Positions 37,424-48,796 of a stretch of 64,000 nt of DNA are shown piece by piece. The stretch covers positions 1,393,760-1,457,759 of the forward strand of contig OX637626.1 of the NCBI GenBank assembly GCA_951802195.1. Direction: 5' to 3'. Position 1 is the first letter of the stretch. The number at the start of each line of letters is the position of its first letter. The translations under genes were made by a program, and so were the position numbers. This DNA is from Tausonia pullulans. Taxonomy: Eukaryota; Basidiomycota; Tremellomycetes; Cystofilobasidiales; Mrakiaceae. The notes under the pieces were generated by a model. It saw nothing but the letters and a program-made list of their open reading frames with translations, was not told the origin of the DNA and did no database searches.

Positions 37424-39780
37424 ATGGTCCGACCTCGCAAACACTCGCGCTCGGAGTCCCTCACGAATATCCTCGAGTCCGTCTTGCCGACCGCTGGCTC
37501 GCCATTCGCAAGACGGCTCTGACGTCGTCTTCCTCCCGTGTCTTGACTGCTCCCCCTCTCCAGGCAGGTCCCCCTGCACGAGTCCGCCGGCAGCGGATCC
37601 CAGTCCCCCTCCCGCCCGGCTGGGGAACGCAAGAAGGCTAGCAAGGCCTCGGGCTCCTGGGCTGTTATGGAGGCCGAAGAGATCCCTCAGAGCCGGGGTC
37701 TCTGGAACGATATCGTTTCCATGCGCTGGATGATCGTACCCTGTCCGTTATATCGCTTCGCCTTGTCTCTGAGCGAGGACCCTGACTGCCGTGGTGTGTA
37801 TGCGCGGTGGTCCCAGCCTCGAGCGGGACGATCCTCCTCATGTCGGCGCTCCTCTATCTCAATTACGAGGTCGTCGTCAAGATCATCGGCCCTCGACTCG
37901 GCCTGCAGATTGACCCAGAGAATCCATTCCGGGCGCTCTGGTTCATCTCCCACAAGCTGCCGTTCCCGCACTCTCTCCCGGGAGATGATCGGTATGGCAA
38001 GGGCCTCAAGGTGCGCTAACGCGCGTCGTCATCCTCCTTGTTCGGCGCGTGACAGACAGCGGTCCGAGCTGACGCGCGCATTCTCTTGCACTCCCTCGCT
38101 CTTCTCCCTCAGGACATCATTTTCCTGCTTCACCACATCGTCACGTTCTCGTTCATCCGTCAGTCGATCACGCTGTATGTCCTTCGGCCCCTTGCGAAGC
38201 GACTCGGGATCCGCGGTAGCAAGATCCTCCGGTTCCAGGAGCAGGGCTACTCGATGCTCTACTACGGGACCATGGGTTGCTGGGGTCTCGTGAGTCGAGC
38301 GATCGCGATGGTCTAGCTGTGTTTTTTGTGCTGACCAAGGGTGCGCGCTCGTTCAGTACCTCATGAGGGATCTCCCGACCTGGTGTGAGTTGCTGCCCTG
38401 CTCCGACTCGACGCGTAGTGTCTGTACTCGTCTGTCGCTGATTCGTCGTCCCCCCTCCTACTGCCAGACTTTAAGACTTCCGAGTTCTGGATCGGCTACC
38501 CGCACTGGGAGATGACAAAACAGATCAAGAGCTATTATCTGTGCGCAGTGACCCTGTTTGCCTCGACGGTCTGCCGTCCATCCTGACATCGTTGCGCATG
38601 GCTCCCATAGGCTTCAGTTCGCCTACTGGCTTCAGCAGATGATCATTCTCGTCCTCAAAGTCGAGAAGCCCCGGAAAGACTTTGCTGAGCTTGTCGTTCA
38701 CGTGAGCTGGCGCCAGGCGACTAGCTGGGAGGCGGGGCGAAGGCGCGACGCTGACACGTTCCGTCCATCTGTGCTCTTGTAGCATCTCGTCACTCTTTGG
38801 CTCATTGGTGCGTTTGGATCCAGCTTTGATATGACCTTATGACCAGTCGGCTGACTACCTCTCTTCTCTGCGCTCAGGATGGTCGTACGGCATCAATGTG
38901 GGCCGCCCTTTATCCATTCTTTGGAGCGAGACCGAAGCGACTGACCTCGTCATCAATTCCAGCTCACCATGATCGGCAACGCCGTTTTTGTCACTATGGA
39001 CCTGAGTGATGTCTTCCTCGCTGTTAGTCGCCGCGCCAGACTTGGTTCCTTCCCGCTTGGGCTGACGTTTTCAACCGACCTCTCGAATGTGTCCCCTCTC
39101 TAGCTTGCCAAGTGCGTCAACTACTCCGAAGGCCCCCGCTCATCCGGTCTCGGATCCGCCGTCGCCTTTGCGTGGTTCGTCTGCGTCTGGACGTGAGTGC
39201 TGTGCTTCCCTCGTGATCTCGTATTGTTCCAGGACTAATTCTTATTCGATCCCTTGCCAGCTACCTCCGCCATTACCTCAACTTTGTGATCCTCTGGAGT
39301 GTCTGGACGGAGTTTGATCTCATCCCGTGCGTTTCATCTTTCTTCTCGAGCGCGTGCGCGCCGCTGATGAACCTTCCCTTTTTTTTTTTTTTTTTTTTTT
39401 TGTTCCTACAGGGAGTACGCCAGGGTCTTCCGCCCGGATCTCGGCGTCTGGCTCGTCGGCTGGATGAAATGGCAGGTCGTGAGTCCTTGTGTCTGCTCAT
39501 TCGAGGCAAGTCCAGGCGCTTCCTTTTCTAACTCTTTTTCCTGTGTCCTTTCAGTTCGTCCCCATCATGCTCATCCAGCTCTTGAATCTCTTCTGGTATT
39601 ATATGATCTGGCGGATCCTCATCCGGTGCGTCCTGGCTCATGCTGGCTGGAACCCGATTTCATGCTGAATCGTCTGGTCTACATCGCAGGTCCATCCGTG
39701 GTGTCGGGCTCGCTGACGACCGCTCGGACGACGAGGACTCCGGCGATGAGGGCGAGAAGGAGACGAAAAAGTCCAAGTGA
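37424..39780 (+). CDS. LAG1: Ceramide synthase (TLC domain)
   Basis: ER membrane acyl-CoA-dependent ceramide synthase of the Lag1/Lac1 family, joining fatty acyl-CoA to sphingoid base. The ATG at 37424 begins MVRPRKHSRSESLTNILE. The N-terminal part has the Lag1-specific block before the first spans, followed by GTILLMSALLYLNYEVVVKI, DIIFLLHHIVTFSFIRQSIT and RFQEQGYSMLYYGTMGCWGL. The Lag motif spans two exons: FAELVVH joins HLVTLWLIGWSYGINLTM, restoring the catalytic His-His pair, then IGNAVFVTMDLSDVFLALAK. YLRHYLNFVILWSVWTEFDL and VPIMLIQLLNLFWYYMIWRI follow. The C-terminus is acidic with lysines (DDEDSGDEGEKETKKSK), typical of the CK2-phosphorylated tail of fungal enzymes. About ten introns; one has a T tract of about 22. 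Confidence 0.93.
39379..39401. repeat. Poly-T tract in LAG1 intron
   Basis: Run of about 22 T just before the acceptor TTCCTACAG, serving as an extreme polypyrimidine tract. Confidence 0.9.
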
Positions 39781-40132
39781 GCGCGACGGGGCTCCCAGTG
39801 CTCGCCCGCCCGCTCCTCGACCTGCCATCCACACACACATCCATTGGCGCGGGAGATAGGAAGGAGCACCTGCGGGACTTGATTAGAAGGAAGGGGGAGA
39901 GAGAGTCCGTCGAAGGGACCGCTAGCCGACGCTTTTTGCGCAAAAGATTGAATTCCTGCTTGACATCTTGTTTCTGAAGGGACATGAGCTGCCACCAGAG
40001 CGGGAAACAGTCCGGTCGTCAAGGACGCCGACGCGACTCGAGCCCAGGCCTTCCCGCCCCGCTCCCTCGTCTCTTCCGCGCGTACCTCCTAACCATCATC
40101 TCCCTTCTCGCTCCCAACGTCGTCTGCCCGCC
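39781..40132. other. Intergenic LAG1 / APS1
   Basis: Tandem plus-strand genes; holds the LAG1 3' region and the APS1 leader. Nothing else recognised. Confidence 0.6.
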
Positions 40133-41119
40133 ATGGGAATTGCCTACATGCTCCTCGTGTCCCGGCAAGGTGTGATCCCCGGCTCAGCTCCCTTATCTCT
40201 CTTCTCTGACGCCGCCCGCGCACGCCCACTCGCAGGCAAGGTCCGCCTCGCCAAGTGGTACCAGACATTGTCGGCCAAATCCAAGTCCAAGATTGTCAAG
40301 GATGTGACGCAGCTCGTGCTTGCTCGTCGGACCCGGATGTGCAACTTCCTCGAGTACAAGGTGCCTGAGAGTAGAAAGCCATGATCGCGCGTGCGAGCAC
40401 AGACTCACTCCCCCTCTCGCCTCCCCTCCTGCTCATCGCGACGCGTCCACTCGTACGATCCACTCGTACGAACGCCAGGGTGACAAGGTCGCCTATCGGC
40501 GATACGCTTCGCTCTTCTTCATCGCGGGCATCTCCTCGGGCGACAATGAGCTCGTGACGCTCGAGATCATTCACCGTTACGTCGAGGTCCTCGACCGGTG
40601 CGTCCTCCGGTCCCCTCCCTTGTAGGTTCTTGAACATACTGATCCCTCATGCCGGGCTCTCGAACGGCAGATACTTTGGCAATGTGAGCGCTCGTTGCGA
40701 ACCCGGGCTGCATGCCTTCTGCTGCGCGGTTACCTCTACTGATGGCATCCACCCCCCTCCTCCCCCCACTCCTAGGTCTGCGAGCTCGACCTCATCTTCA
40801 ACTTCCAGAAGGCCTACGCTGTGCGTCCGCCATACCGTGGGGGAGGGGGCTGTCCTTGATCTGACCTCCTGGCTTGCGTAGATCCTGGACGAGCTCATCA
40901 TTGCTGGAGAGATGCAGGAGAGTTCGAAGAAGAGCGTGCTCCGAGTGGTGCGTCCCCGTCCGGTCGGTCGCGTGAAGCCGAAGCGCGGTTCCGACGCGTG
41001 TTCCTTCCCCCCCCTTCCCCCCCCCCCCCCTCCTCTCTCTCGCTGAAACCTCCCCTTCTCTGGCGAGCAACCAGGTGGCCCAGAGCGACTCGCTCGAGGA
41101 GGCCGAGAACTCGGAGTGA
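40133..41119 (+). CDS. APS1: AP-1 clathrin adaptor sigma subunit
   Basis: Small (sigma) chain of the AP-1 adaptor for clathrin coats at the trans-Golgi and endosomes. First exon codes [12 protein letters not shown] (ATG 40133), and a phase-1 splice (40169 to 40235) continues [20 protein letters not shown]. Next come [90 protein letters not shown] and a short acidic end with stop at 41117-41119. [20 protein letters not shown] fits AP-1 sigma rather than AP-2 sigma, which has VYTVVDEMFLAGE in this position. About 155 residues, the usual length. Each conserved block sits on its own small exon. Confidence 0.93.
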
Positions 41120-41670
41120 GTCCACAAACGGGCATCCGCGGGCGCGCGCGCCGATCCAGTCTGGCCGCGCCGCCGGTCCGGTCGGCCACGCGCGATGGGA
41201 GACGACGACGGACTGCGCTGACCAACTTCTCCGCCTACGTCGTCTCTCCATCTTCGCCACCGCAGAGACTCGCTCGCCCGGTTGGGGTCGCTCACCCGTT
41301 GAGCCCGGCCGAGAGATCGTCGTCGCGAGGGGAGGAAGATGGAGGGCGAGACACGGCGAGGGCGGGGGACGGGCCAAAACACGGACTTGTATTACGACCT
41401 TTTTGCTCTGACGATGATGACTGCTGTCTGTTTGGTGTGTGTTTGTGTGTGTGTGTGTGTGTCTGTGTGGCCATGTGAGCCTGAACGCACGACGTGGCCT
41501 GGGGAGAGTGGCCAGAGCGTGGAAGGGTGCAAGCATGGCCAGCGAGCGAGAAAGGAAGCCTCCCGCTCGCGGCCTTCTTTGCGAACCCCAAACGTCCACT
41601 CCTACTCCCTTCTCTCCTCCCCCCCCCTCCCCCTCTCCCCCTTCCCTCTTCCCCTCTCGTCGCTACCACC
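41120..41670. other. Upstream region of BFR1
   Basis: Contains a (TG)n run at about 41444-41468 and C-rich leader sequence directly before the BFR1 ATG. No gene recognised. Confidence 0.6.
41444..41468. repeat. (TG)n microsatellite upstream of BFR1
   Basis: Alternating TG with one TTT/TCT interruption at each end. Two further alternating purine-pyrimidine runs occur nearby (41951-41981 and 44781-44804). Confidence 0.9.
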
Positions 41671-44076
41671 ATGGCCCCCAAAGCTGCCGCTGCCGCCGCT
41701 CCCAAGGGCACCGCTGCCGCTGCTGCCGCTGCCCCGAAGGGCGAGAAGAAGACCAAGGTCGAGCGCGACGAGATGGTCGCCCGGCCGGACCAGGCGGCGT
41801 ACCAGGCCGAGCAGGATGGGTTCCGGGCCGAGATTGACGTTCTCCAGGCGCAGATCGTGAGTGGCCGTAGGCAGAGGGGAGGGGGTGGCCAGCGAGCAAG
41901 CGGACAGGCTGGGGCGCGTGTGGCCCGAGCCATGTCGATGTCGTCGACCGACACACGCGCGCGCGTGTGTGTGTGTGTGTGCTCGCTCGCGCATGCCCCG
42001 TGCACGCCCCCCGTCTCTCGTCGCCTCGATCGGTCTCCGGCTCGCGTGGGCTGACCTCTCCCCCTTCTCCTCGACGGCTCCCCAGAACGAGATCAAGGGC
42101 AAGATCTCGCTCGCGACCAACTCGCCCGACTCGTCCGCCAACGGCTCGGCGTCGCGCCGGACCGAGCTCAAGGCTGAGCTCGACGGTCTCCGTGGCCAGC
42201 AGGGCGACGCCAAGGCCAAGCGCGGCAAGCTCCTCGATGAGCTCAAGCGCGTCCGGGAGGACATCCAGAAGAAGGTGAGTGCTCGGTCGTTGGGCTGGAG
42301 CACGAGGGGGAGGGGGGGGGGGGGGGGGGGGAAGGGGGACCGTCCGACTGACTGTCGTACGACGACGCGCGCATGCACCGCGCACCACAGGTGAAGGACC
42401 TCCAGGCTGCCAAGTCGAAGCACTCGTTCCGGTCCGTTGAGGAGGTCGACACCCAGATCAAGTGAGTGTCGGTTCACGGCTGGCTGCTGGCCATTCTCAG
42501 ATGCTCATCTTCCGTCTTCTCTCCCCCCCCCCCCCCCCCCCCCCCCCCCAAACCCCTTCCATTAGGACCCTTGAGAAGCAGGTCGAGTCTGGCTCGCTCA
42601 CCATCGCCGCCGAGAAGCGGGCGCTCAACGAGATCACCGTCCTGAAGCGGTCCCGCAAGAACGTCGAGTCGTTCGGGGACGTCCAGACTTCGATCGACGC
42701 CGACAAGGCTCGCGCCGACGCCCTCTCGACCCAGCTTGACGACCCTCAGCTCAAGGCCGTCGGAGAGCGGTTCGACGCGATCAAGATTGAGCTTGGAGCG
42801 ATCCAGGCCGAGGGCGACGTCCTCTACGCTCAGCGCAACGCCCTCTTTGAGCAGCGTCGCGAGCTTTCGGCCAAGCTCGACGACGTTTGGTCCCGCAAGA
42901 AGGAGAGCTCTTCCAAGTACAAGGAGGCCCAGGTACATGACCCAGGGGCTCGTCTGGTTGCTTGCTTTTATCATCGTACTTTTGACTGACTGACTGTCTC
43001 TCATCCCTTCCGAACAGGACCTCTACTGGACCAAGGTCACGGAGTGAGCAGCCCTCCCACACAACGACAACGCCACCCCCCCCCCCCTTCCCCTTCCAAG
43101 CGCTGACCCCTTCTTCTCTCACTTCCCCAGGGACCGCGCGCGCAAGGCCGAGAAGTTCAAGGCCGACCGCAAGGCCGCCGACGACGCCAAGCGGCTCGAG
43201 ACGGCGACCAAGCTCCTCGACGACGCCAAGGTCCCTGCCTTCCAGGCTGAGATCGAGGACTGCACGACCATCATCAACTTCCTCTCCGGCACGTCGACGG
43301 CCACTCCGGCCTTGGTCTCGCAGCCCCTGTACGAGAAGAAGGCCGTCGCTGGCGTCCAGAAGCTCGAGGGCCGCAAGGTCGACAGCTCGGACCTCGAGGG
43401 CCTCGTGATCCGCAAGAAGAAGGGCGACGACGACGAGGACCTCTTCGGCGGCTTCTCCAAGAAGAACAAGGGCGGCAACGCGAAGAAGGGTTCCTCGGGC
43501 GTCTCCACGCCCAAATCGACGGCGACCCCTCCGGCAGAGAAGGCCCCTGACGCCAAGCTCAACCTGCCCTTCTCCATCCTCTCCTCCATCCTCGCCCTCT
43601 CGATCCCGCCTCCGGTCTCGAGTGCGGACGTTGCGCGCACGATTGAAAACCTCAAGACCAAGAAGGCCTGGTTCGAGGGCAACCAGGCCGTCCGGACGCG
43701 CGAGAACATTGCCAAGGCCGAGAAGGAGATTGCCCGGCTTGAGGGTGGGTGCCCCAAACTAAACCTCTTATCCCTTCCGCTAAGGAGGCGGCCTGTTTGA
43801 TTGACTCTCTCCCCCCCCCCCCCCCCTCCCCCTCCTCTCTTTCACTTTTCCACAGGTAGCTCGCCCTCCGGGGACTCCGCCCTGCTCGAGGCTGAAACGG
43901 ATGGCGTCAAGGAGCCCGCTCCGACGCCTGGCTCTTCGAAGGATGCCCCGGCCATTGAGGGCGACGTCCTCCCTGTCTCGCCGCATACAACGGAGGACCA
44001 GGACCCCAAGGGTGCCGAGGAGGTTGAGGAGCTCGACACCGTGCTCGAGAAGGCGGCTTCGACCGAGGATGCCTGA
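41671..44076 (+). CDS. BFR1: Bfr1-type mRNA/polysome-associated coiled-coil protein
   Basis: Homologue of yeast Bfr1, an ER-associated polysome/mRNP coiled-coil protein linked to brefeldin A resistance and nuclear segregation. The ATG at 41671 starts an Ala/Lys/Pro-rich leader (MAPKAAAAAAPKG). Long coiled coil follows over several exons: FRAEIDVLQAQI, NEIKGKISLATNS, ELKAELDGLRGQQGDAKAKR, then VKDLQAAKSKHSFRSVEEVD and TLEKQVESGSLTIAAEKRAL, which match the Bfr1 signature (RSVEEID..I..LE..VDSGSLKLVDEKK). Then ALNEITVLKRSRKNVESF, KLDDVWSRKKESSSKYKEAQ and DLYWTKVTEDRARKAEKFKA. Further on are LYEKKAVAGVQKLEGRKVD and a Lys-rich segment, then ARTIENLKTKKAWFEGNQAV. The acidic tail ends at 44074-44076. 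Three introns contain long homopolymer G or C runs. The 3' UTR runs into the N gap. Confidence 0.9.
41951..41981. repeat. Alternating CA/CG/TG run in BFR1 intron 1
   Basis: ACACACGCGCGCGCG followed by (TG)n; a strictly alternating purine-pyrimidine stretch of about 30 bases. Confidence 0.9.
42311..42331. repeat. Poly-G tract in BFR1 intron
   Basis: Nearly pure G run of about 20 bases in the second BFR1 intron. Confidence 0.9.
42524..42549. repeat. Poly-C tract in BFR1 intron
   Basis: About 26 C just upstream of an intron acceptor. A shorter C run of about 18 occurs in the last intron, near 43810. Confidence 0.9.
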
Positions 44077-44153
44077 GAGGGAGGTCGAGGCGGCTTTTCT
44101 CTCTCTCTCACACTTGTCTTTTTTCTGCCTATCTCCCTCCCTCCATGTCTTCT

Positions 44154-44353
44154 NNNNNNNNNNNNNNNNNNNNNNNNNNNNNNNNNNNNNNNNNNNNNNN
44201 NNNNNNNNNNNNNNNNNNNNNNNNNNNNNNNNNNNNNNNNNNNNNNNNNNNNNNNNNNNNNNNNNNNNNNNNNNNNNNNNNNNNNNNNNNNNNNNNNNNN
44301 NNNNNNNNNNNNNNNNNNNNNNNNNNNNNNNNNNNNNNNNNNNNNNNNNNNNN
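44154..44353. other. Assembly gap, 200 N
   Basis: Exactly 200 unresolved bases, a typical fixed-size scaffold gap whose true length is unknown. It separates the 3' end of BFR1 from the 3' part of the convergent MDM10 gene. Confidence 0.98.
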
Positions 44354-45975
44354 CCCGCCTCGCGATCCCGATCCCTGGTCTTCCGCGGGAACCATTCACC
44401 GCCGACGGTCCACTCTCCTTCGTAAGAAAAAAGGTTGAAGTCAAACCGGGAGGAGACAGTCAGGTCTCGGCCGACCTGGGAGGTGTAGGCGGCTGAGACG
44501 TGGCCGATCAGAGGGTTGGCGACGAGCGTGGCGGTCATAGCGGGCTGCATGGTCGGTGTTGTTGGTGGAGGCGATGGGGAAGTGGTGAAGGAGGAGGATG
44601 GGATGGGGGAGGAAGGGGAAGAAGGAACGGGGGTGTCGGGCAGAGTGCAGACTTGGAGAAGGGGTGGAACGAAACGTCAGCAGTCTGCCAGGCAGCGAAA
44701 AGTAAGAGAAGAGAAATGGTCCATTCACATCGTCCAGCAAAGCATACTGGCAAAGACAGGGTGGGGAGGTCAGCTCTGCCGTGTGTGTGTGTGTGTGTGT
44801 GTGTAGCCCGTCGAGATCCGCTAGGACTCACGCCCTCCGCTCTTCTCCTTCATCGAGAGGTAGCACTCTGCGCCGACGCTGAACCGGCCTCGAAGACCCG
44901 GCATGAGGGCGTCCTCCTCGTCGACCCTTCGGGGTCTTCCGCCCTTACGGACGGTGACGAACGAGCCGTCGAGCTCCTGCTGGACGACGTCAAGGGGTGC
45001 CGTTGAGGAATCGCTGCCGCCGGTGGCGCTGGCACCACCGTCGACGTCCGATCGAGAGGAAGGCGCAAAGTTGTAAAGGGAGCGAACGCCAAAGAGGCCG
45101 TCGTCAACAGAATAGGACCACTCGGACGAGTAGCGGCCGACCGAGTGCTGGAGGAGGACGTTGCCGAGGAACTTGGACGGGACGCGCGTCGTCGAGGGGG
45201 AGGACGAGGTCTGGGAAGTGGAAAGGGACGCAGAGGGGCCGCCGCCGCTGGTGGCTATGGAGGGTGGGTTGTGAGAGAGAGTGGAGGAGGGGATGTGGAC
45301 AAAGGCAAAGACAGATTGCTGCAGCAACCACGAGGGGAGAGGGACAGGTCAGACGCGTCGCGTCCAGTGAGTGCAAACATGGCCCGAGACAGACACGCAC
45401 CAGCGTCGGAGACCATCGCGTCGTATAGAGGCCGTCAACCCGCCATGAAGGAAGATGAGTCCGGCCGTAGATCATGTAGTCTGACCATGGAGAGTGCATG
45501 TGAGCATGAGGAAGAGGGTTGAAGTGGCGAACAGACGCACCTCGCTCGTCGACGCGTACCCCTCGATGCCAGATATTGGGCCTGTCCGGCGCCCGCTGGG
45601 GCATGTCGTGCACCTTGAACGTGTCGACGACACTTCGGAAGGGCACCGTCTCGGACGGCTCAAGGCCCAGGGGTCGCGACGTCGCAACATAAGCGAGAGA
45701 GCCCCGAAGCAAGGGGAGGGCCGTCGCCTCGAACGAGTTCAAGAAGCCGTCGACGGGGGCGTTGGAGAGGGTGAGCTCCACCGAGGTGGGGACGGGGAAG
45801 TCGAGAATCGCTGGAAAGGGGCACTTGTCAACGGTCGAGCAGGACAGATGAAGGCAATGGGCAGCGAGCCAGACCGACCCGAGCTGGAGCGGGTGAGATT
45901 CGAGAAGAGGGCGTCCTCGTTCCACTCAGAGAGGGCCCAGTAGCGGCGGAGGAGGAGCATCTGGAAGGGCAGCAT
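44354..45975 (-). CDS. MDM10: Mdm10-type ERMES/SAM beta-barrel protein, 3'-partial
   Basis: Mitochondrial outer-membrane beta-barrel of the ER-mitochondria encounter structure and of the SAM assembly complex. Start MLPFQMLLLRRYWALSEWNE (45973-45975) and DALFSNLTRSS match the Mdm10 N-terminus (YxxATGWxEDNLYxNITxSS). Next, ILDFPVPTSVELTLSNAPVD and RGSLAYVATSRPLG, the first strands. Later exons give NPLPHAHMHSPWSDYMIYGR, FLGNVLLQHSVGRYSSEWSY, GLRGRFSVGAECYLSMKEKS and VANPLIGHVSAAYTSQVGRD, then FDFNLFSYEGEWTVGGEW, after which the gene enters the N gap. The last strands and stop codon are missing. Two loops are enlarged and Ser/Pro/Gly-rich compared with yeast. One intron carries a (TG)n run at about 44781-44804. 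Confidence 0.85.
44781..44804. repeat. (TG)n microsatellite in MDM10 intron
   Basis: Twelve uninterrupted GT units on the + strand within an intron. Confidence 0.92.
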
Positions 45976-46448
45976 CCCTCCTTCACTGGCGAGATCGCGA
46001 GATGGTGGTGGTTGGGTGTCGGTATCCCGGAGGGAGAGTTGATGGCCGACGGACTTGACCGATCGGTCCGGTCGTCTTACCAACGGCGGAACAAGAGGCA
46101 GAGGCTCCTCGGCAGCTCGAGTGCGGATGGGCTATCCTCGCCGAAGGCCCTGTAGCATCGAGGGAGCGTCGGCAGAAGAGCTCGCTGCCAGGCCGACGGG
46201 TCGCTCAGGCGCGCGCGCGCCGTCTGTCCTGTCGCAGTGTCTGGCCGACGCCGCTCTGGCTGTGATGACCAACGGCTGGGAATAGCCCTGACGTGCTTGG
46301 CTCGCTGGCCCTCGGCGCTGTCCGGGGCGACTCCCCCGGCGAGCGGGGGAGTCGTCCGAAGAAGGGAGCAAGGAGAGGTTGTTCAACTGGCCCGGAGAGA
46401 AACAAGCAGGAACGCCCACGACCATCACCGACCCGACCCCTCCCCTGG
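45976..46448. promoter_or_regulatory. Divergent upstream region MDM10 / BNA3
   Basis: 473 bases between two start codons with GC-rich sequence, including a near-palindromic GCGCGCGCGC at about 46209-46218. No defined factor site assigned. Confidence 0.5.
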
Positions 46449-48796
46449 ATGGCCATTGCCCGACCCGCTAGCACCCTCCTCGCAGCCCACCCAGCTAGAC
46501 TCGCAGCCCGCACCCAGACCCGCCAGCCTACCTGCCTCCGAACCATGGCCGTCTCCGCCCCCCTCATCGCCAAGTCGAGCATCCTCAAGAAGGCCGGCGC
46601 TGAGAAACTCGATGGTGCGTCCGCGCCCTGTCCTGCGGGCCTGTCTCTCGGGACTCGTCTCCGGCGCTCCTCCGCGGCCATGTGTTCCCGGGCTGATCTG
46701 GCTCTGCGCTTCCGTGTCCCAGTCTGGAGCATTTTTACGTCAGTTCTTCTCGCTCTCCCGTCGTGCTCCTCCCCAGCCATCGGCTCGTCGGGATCGAGTC
46801 ACAGTGACGCCTTATCGCGGGGACCCGGCGCTGTCTGTCGTCGTCGCTGCCGTCCGCGAGAGAACGCTCGCTGACGCCTGCCTCGCCCTCCGTCGTCGGA
46901 CGGACAAACATGGGATCGACCTCAGGCCTGCCAACATGCCCAGCGACTCGATCAACCTCGGCCAGGGTGCGTGGGCTCGCTGCTGCCGGGCCGTCGGAAC
47001 GCGCCGCCGAAAGCTGACGCGGGCACTGGTCCTGCGTGCTCTCGCTCGCCAGGCTTCATGTCCTGGGCCCCGCCAGACTACATCCGCGAGGCCGCTAAGG
47101 AGGCTCTCACCAATGACACCATGGCCAACCACTACAGGTCAGGAGATGCCCAGGGGGTTTGAGCGAGCGCGCAAGAGCCGGACTGACGGCCTCCGTGCCT
47201 GTCTCCCATGCAACCCCCTCCACTTCTTCCCCCGCGTCCCGCCGCCATCCCAGCCATCCGCGCGGCCGCCCTCGTCTGCGTAACGCCATTGCGTCCCACT
47301 ACAGCAAGGAGTTCACCAATCTCGGCCGCCCGCTCGACCCGGAGACTGAGCTCGTCGTCACGGCAGGAGCCAATGAGGGTGGGTCGCCCCGTCGCTGTCG
47401 CCCGCGACAGGGCGAGAGACAGGCGCTGACCTGTCTCGACGCCGTCCGTCAGGCATGTTCTCCGCGCTCCTCGCGTTCCTCGAGCCCGAAGACGAGGTCA
47501 TCTGCATCGAGCCCTTCTTCGACCAGTACCTCGCGTCGATCATCTTCAACGGTGGCAAGCCCGTCTACGTGCCCCTCCACCCGCCCAAGCTTGCCCCGGG
47601 TGAGAAGGCCGAGGGCAAGGACTGGACCGTCGACTTCGACGAGCTGAGGTGAGGAAGTGGAGTGGGGTTCTTGGATGGGCTGCGAGGGTTGTCCACCACT
47701 GACATGGCTCCCTCTCCAGGGCCGCCGTCACCCCCAAGACCAAAGTCATCATCCTCAACACCCCCCACAACCCGGTCGGCAAGATGTTCACCCGGGAAGA
47801 GCTCGAGGAGTTTGCTGCCGTTGCCCAAGAGAACAACATTCTCGTTCTCGCCGACGAGGTGGTGAGTCGCTCGCTCGCTTTCCAGCAGGAAGGTCGTCCG
47901 GAGCTCACTCCCTCTCTCGACCCTCTCGCAGTACGACTGCCTGTCGTTCGACGGCAAGGAGCACATCCGGATTGCGACCCTCCCCGGGATGTGGGAGCGG
48001 ACCCTGACGGTCGGCAGTGCTGGAAGTTAGTGCCACTCGTCCGACCTTCTCCCCCCCCCCCCCCCCCCCCCCCAACTCTCCACCTCCCACACCAAGCGCC
48101 AGTTCCAATAGCTTACCCGCCCCCTTCTTCTTCAGAGTCCTTCGCCGCCACCGGCTGGCGGATAGGATGGCTTATCGGCCCCGCCTCGCTCGTCACGCCC
48201 GTCCTCTCCGCTTCGACCCGCATCATCTTTTGCACGAACGGTCCCCTCCAGGAGGCGGCCGCCGTCGGGCTCGAGCAGGCCTCGGAGCGGCAGTTCTTTG
48301 AGATCCAGCGGAGGGAGTACGCCGAGCGACGACAGGTCCTCATGGACGTCTTCGATGGGCTTGGGCTCAGCTACACCATTCCGGACGGGTCTTACTTCCT
48401 GCTGGTCGATGTCTCCAGGTTCCAGATTCCGAAGGACTACGTCTTCCCAGACATAGTTGAGGGCCGTGGGCGGGACTTCAAGTGAGGCCCGAACGAGCCC
48501 GTCGCTGGCTCGGTGGTGCTTGACTGACACCGTTCTCTCCTCTCGCGCCCACCCAGGATCTGCTGGATCATGGCACAGGAGCTCAAGGTCGTCGCCATCC
48601 CGCCGTCCGAGTTCTACTGCCCGGAGCACGTGGCGATCGGCGAGAACTTTGCCCGCTTTGCCTTTGTGCGTGCGAGCCGAGTGCTTGGAGAGAGCAGAGA
48701 CTTGCTGACCTTGGCCGGACGACACAGTGCAAGGACCTCGACACGCTCAAGGCGGCTGGCGACCGGCTCCAGGGGCTCAAGAAGTTTATGCTCTAG
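46449..48796 (+). CDS. BNA3: Kynurenine aminotransferase (class I PLP)
   Basis: PLP enzyme converting kynurenine to kynurenic acid, related to glutamine transaminase K. The ATG at 46449 opens a basic presequence (MAIARPASTLLAAHPAR), suggesting mitochondrial import; an internal MAVSAPLIAKSSILKK could give a cytosolic form. Splicing of G plus TC gives VWSIFT, then PANMPSDSINLGQGFMSW. Conserved blocks follow: ETELVVTAGANEGMFSALLA, EDEVICIEPFFDQYLASIIF, TKVIILNTPHNPVGKMFT, ILVLADEVYDCLSFDGKEHI, the PLP-lysine motif GSAGKSFAATGWRIGWLIGP, and IPDGSYFLLVDVSRFQIP. End GLKKFML with stop at 48794-48796. The PLP Lys, the NPxG Asn and the YD motif are all intact. One intron has a C run of about 24 at 48049-48073. 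Confidence 0.92.
48049..48073. repeat. Poly-C tract in BNA3 intron
   Basis: About 24 consecutive C within a BNA3 intron. Confidence 0.9.

Noticed and set aside
41602-42477. 291-codon minus-strand open frame
   Set aside because: Lies antisense to BFR1 exons and introns; its composition (runs of Leu, Gly, Ser) mirrors the coding strand's codon bias. The plus strand has the conserved Bfr1 motifs.
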